A stretch of DNA of 64,000 bases from the NCBI RefSeq assembly GCF_020179475.1, contig NZ_JAILXZ010000001.1, positions 124,001 through 188,000 on the forward strand, in the 5' to 3' direction. Below the pieces are notes generated by a model, which ran no database searches, had not been told where the DNA came from, and worked only from the letters and a program-made list of their open reading frames with translations. Of this stretch, positions 61,903 to 64,000 are shown piece after piece. A program made the position numbers and the translations under genes. Origin of the DNA: Novosphingobium huizhouense (GTDB lineage: Bacteria; Pseudomonadota; Alphaproteobacteria; Sphingomonadales; Sphingomonadaceae). Each line of letters opens with the position of its first letter. Within the stretch, counting starts at the first letter, position 1.

Positions 61903-63842
61903 CAGAAAGCCAGCGTCGCGTTGGCGAGCACCGAGTAGAACTGGCGCCCGTGGTTCTTCTGGTCGAACAGGTCGCGGAAGCCCGCGCCCGCCGCGAGCAT
62001 CGCGCCCGAGAGGCGGAAGACGACGTTCTGCGCCGCCTTGGGCCGCCAGATCGACGAGACCGACAGGTCCCAGCCGATGGACCTGGGGATCGAGCCTTCG
62101 TTGCGCAGGACCTGCATGATCTTCGTGTTCTGGAACCACAGGTGGTTGGCGTTGGCCGAGACGCGCAAGGCCGGGGTCAGGTCGAAATCGCCGCCGAGAC
62201 CTGCGAGCACGGTGCCGGGATTGTTGAAGTTCGACTGGCCTTCGTCCTTCGACGGGCGCAGCGAATTGAGCAGGCCGTTGCGGCCGTTGACCGAAACCAT
62301 CCGCCCGCCGCCAGCGAACGGGATCGACTGGCGAATCCAGTACGAGGTGTCGGCGCCGGCGAACTGCGGGTTCTCGAGGATCGCGTCGAAGCCGCCCTCG
62401 GTCTTGTCGTAGGGATCGCTGTCGCCGCTCGCCCACAGGCCCGAAGCGCGCAGGCGTATCCAGTCCTTGTCGTAGCTGACTTCGGCAGCAGCCATGAAGG
62501 CCTTCACAACTGCGGGACGGCTGGTGAGGAAGTTGTTCCGGTCTTCGCCCAGCGCGCCATAGACCTGACCGGTCAAATTGATGCGCCCGACGTGGCCATC
62601 GAGCGCGTAGCCCAGGTAGACGATATCGTACTGGCGCGGACGCAGATCGCCGAGGAGCGCCGGACGGACCGGGAAGCCGTTGTCGTCGCTGTAGTAGCGG
62701 TTTTCCCGGTTCATGTCGTAGGTGACCGAGACTTGGCTGGTCAGGCCCACGACCGGAAAATCCTGCCGGTAAAGATTGCCGGTGAAGATCCAGTTGCGCC
62801 GCAGCGGCTTGGTGAAGTCGTTGAGGCCCGAATTGGTGTCCTTCTCGATCCGCCAGAAGGCGGCGAGGTTGAACTGCCAGCGGTTGTTGTCGCGATTGCC
62901 GAACAGGCGCACGCCGAGCTGGTTGTCCTGGAACAGGAAGCCGCGGAAATCGGACTGGAACGGCTGGATGCCGGCGCGAAGGGAGATGAAATCGAAGCGC
63001 TTCGTGTCGAACCGGCCGATGTGGTAGTCGACGAAGGCTTCCTGAACCCCGATGAAGCCATCGGTGCGCTTCGTGCCTTTCGACGGCTCGACGAACAATA
63101 CGCGCCGCGCCGGCACCTGCACGTGGTTGATGTTGCCGGCGAGAACGAGGCGGTATTCGACCACCGGCGGCTTGAACGCTGTCAGGCCCTTGAGCAGCGA
63201 GGCGCCGACGATGAAGGTCTGCGACAGCACGAGGCTGTTCGACGGGCCGAACACGTCGATCTGGTTGGGATCGCTGGTGGTCTGGTTGCCGACCGGGATC
63301 GGAAAGCTGCGCGGCTCGACCACCGTGTCGGAAATGCCGTTGAGGACGAGGAACCAGTCGTCGCCCTTGAGGAAGCCCGGGCGCTTGCCGCGCGCGAGTG
63401 GCTGGTCGCCCTTGAGCAGGTTGTGGTGGAACGGATCGAGCTGCGAATGGCAGGCGGCGGCAAGGTTCGGGTAGAGCGTGAAGATCGCGCGATCGGTGAC
63501 CCCGGTCTTCGCGTCCTTCTTCGGGCACAGCGAGGAGACGATGCGCCAGCGGTCGGGCACGGCGACGTCGAGGCTGAGGGAATCGAGCGGGCCTTCGCCG
63601 TCGTACTTGTCGTAGAACGCTTCGGGTTCGGGCGCATTGACCGCGCCGGGATTGTCCTGCTCGACCTTGTCGGGGAGCTTCTTCTCGAAGCCCGGACGGC
63701 GGCGGCCGTCGAACAGCAGGTCGTCGGGGGTGGACGCACCGGGCGCGGCGCCAGCCCCCTCGGGCGCCGGCGCCGGATCGGCCTGCGCCACCGGAGCCGA
63801 CAGCACGAGCGCGGGCGCGAGCAGGAGCGAGGCGGCGATCAC
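61902..63842 (-). CDS. Outer-membrane beta-barrel protein paired with decaheme cytochrome
   Basis: A 646-residue protein. The signal peptide (VIAASLLLAPALVLSAPVAQA) is cut near residue 21, and a Pro/Ala/Gly linker follows. From ~95 on, alternating aromatic/hydrophobic strands predict a large barrel, and the C-terminus ends NATLAF with a terminal Phe, the outer-membrane assembly signal. It resembles DUF1302-type and related porin-like proteins in general character, but I cannot name the family. Start is GTG 63842, whose GTGA overlaps the preceding gene's stop. The cytochrome gene follows with an ATGA overlap, so both are made in step. Confidence 0.8.
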   Translation of the reverse strand: MIAASLLLAPALVLSAPVAQADPAPAPEGAGAAPGASTPDDLLFDGRRRPGFEKKLPDKVEQDNPGAVNAPEPEAFYDKYDGEGPLDSLSLDVAVPDRWRIVSSLCPKKDAKTGVTDRAIFTLYPNLAAACHSQLDPFHHNLLKGDQPLARGKRPGFLKGDDWFLVLNGISDTVVEPRSFPIPVGNQTTSDPNQIDVFGPSNSLVLSQTFIVGASLLKGLTAFKPPVVEYRLVLAGNINHVQVPARRVLFVEPSKGTKRTDGFIGVQEAFVDYHIGRFDTKRFDFISLRAGIQPFQSDFRGFLFQDNQLGVRLFGNRDNNRWQFNLAAFWRIEKDTNSGLNDFTKPLRRNWIFTGNLYRQDFPVVGLTSQVSVTYDMNRENRYYSDDNGFPVRPALLGDLRPRQYDIVYLGYALDGHVGRINLTGQVYGALGEDRNNFLTSRPAVVKAFMAAAEVSYDKDWIRLRASGLWASGDSDPYDKTEGGFDAILENPQFAGADTSYWIRQSIPFAGGGRMVSVNGRNGLLNSLRPSKDEGQSNFNNPGTVLAGLGGDFDLTPALRVSANANHLWFQNTKIMQVLRNEGSIPRSIGWDLSVSSIWRPKAAQNVVFRLSGAMLAAGAGFRDLFDQKNHGRQFYSVLANATLAF

Positions 63843-64000
63843 AGGCCCTCGCAGACGTTCTGGTCGCTGCTGTCGAGGAACGGCGCGAACGGGCAGTTGA
63901 CGTAGCGCAGCCGCACGCCCTCGCCCACCTTCACCACGATCGTGTCGGCGCGTATGTCCTTGGGCGCGTTGCCGATCCCGCCTGCCTTCTTGCCGCCGTT
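63839..64000 (-). CDS. C-terminal fragment of an unknown gene upstream of the barrel gene
   Basis: The window edge cuts this gene; 53 C-terminal residues remain. They include KDIRADTIVVKVGEGVRLRY and VNCPFAPFLDSSDQNVCEGL before TGA, with two Cys. The strand pattern 'TIVVKVGEGVRLRYVN' is like a cupredoxin-type beta sandwich, but the typical copper ligands cannot be judged from this end. It is the first visible gene of the unit coupled to the beta-barrel and decaheme genes. Confidence 0.6.
   Translation of the reverse strand, partial: NGGKKAGGIGNAPKDIRADTIVVKVGEGVRLRYVNCPFAPFLDSSDQNVCEGL

Noticed and set aside
61903..63528. Upstream in-frame extension of the decaheme cytochrome gene, giving one 2072-residue protein
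   Set aside because: The added 542 codons lie inside the barrel gene in another frame, are Arg/Pro-rich with no family content, and precede the real signal peptide. ATG 61902 with the ATGA overlap is the sensible start.

Overview
The window is GC-rich, densely packed DNA from one chromosome, most likely of an alphaproteobacterium of the order Sphingomonadales (Erythrobacteraceae/Sphingomonadaceae type). Evidence: a class I (archaeal-type) lysyl-tRNA synthetase, the rpmF-plsX-fabH-ihfA-merR cluster, a System I cytochrome c maturation operon, an HWE-type histidine kinase with a short response regulator, a BdlA-like soluble chemoreceptor, and a tRNA-His that keeps G-1/C73. That last feature is lost in Rhizobiales, Rhodobacterales and Caulobacterales. 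No integrase, transposase, CRISPR array or rRNA was seen.

Layout. 0-2.4 kb: end of ftsY, a REP-like palindrome, septation protein A, a PuuD-like membrane protein and a small lipoprotein. 2.4-5.7 kb (minus): HWE kinase/response regulator pair and Kup potassium transporter. 5.9-10.9 kb (minus): cytochrome c maturation operon ccmC-D-E-F-G-H-I, downstream of tRNA-His. 11.2-14.7 kb (minus): four minor type II secretion pseudopilins gspH-I-J-K, rpmE and wrbA. 15-20.6 kb (plus): purC, a 44-bp tandem hairpin repeat, a six-PAS soluble chemoreceptor and a triple-CheW protein. 20.7-27.4 kb: an M16 protease lipoprotein, then a TetR-HlyD-ABC-permease exporter operon (minus). 27.7-34.2 kb: a large RTX protein, EttA, a PNPOx-like protein, an RcnB-like protein and a MarR-like regulator. 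34.6-43.9 kb: 2OG oxygenase, DUF885 and S41 hydrolases, DUF1003, an SGNH hydrolase, LysRS, metY and a membrane protein. 44.3-51.2 kb: a lone flagellin, a DinG-like Fe-S helicase, a SixA-like phosphatase, an amino-acid permease, a degenerate GIY-YIG protein and DUF2239. 51.1-54.4 kb (minus): rpmF-plsX-fabH-ihfA-merR. 54.6-57.3 kb: MAPEG, an MBL hydrolase and an S24 repressor divergent from a small HTH gene. 57.3-64 kb (minus): a truncated gene, an outer-membrane beta-barrel protein and a 1530-residue decaheme cytochrome c with a C-terminal propeller-like region, all coupled by 4-base overlaps.

The most notable unit is the last one. The co-translated beta-barrel and decaheme cytochrome look like a trans-outer-membrane electron conduit, a type of system not usually associated with sphingomonads. 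The window also carries most of the machinery to attach heme to it (ccm genes) and part of a type II secretion system, the route used for surface cytochromes in other bacteria. This functional link is inference. Other points of interest are the covarying tandem hairpins after purC, a plus-strand terminator in the purC leader, the six-PAS receptor/triple-CheW pair, and a CI/Cro-like divergent regulator pair.
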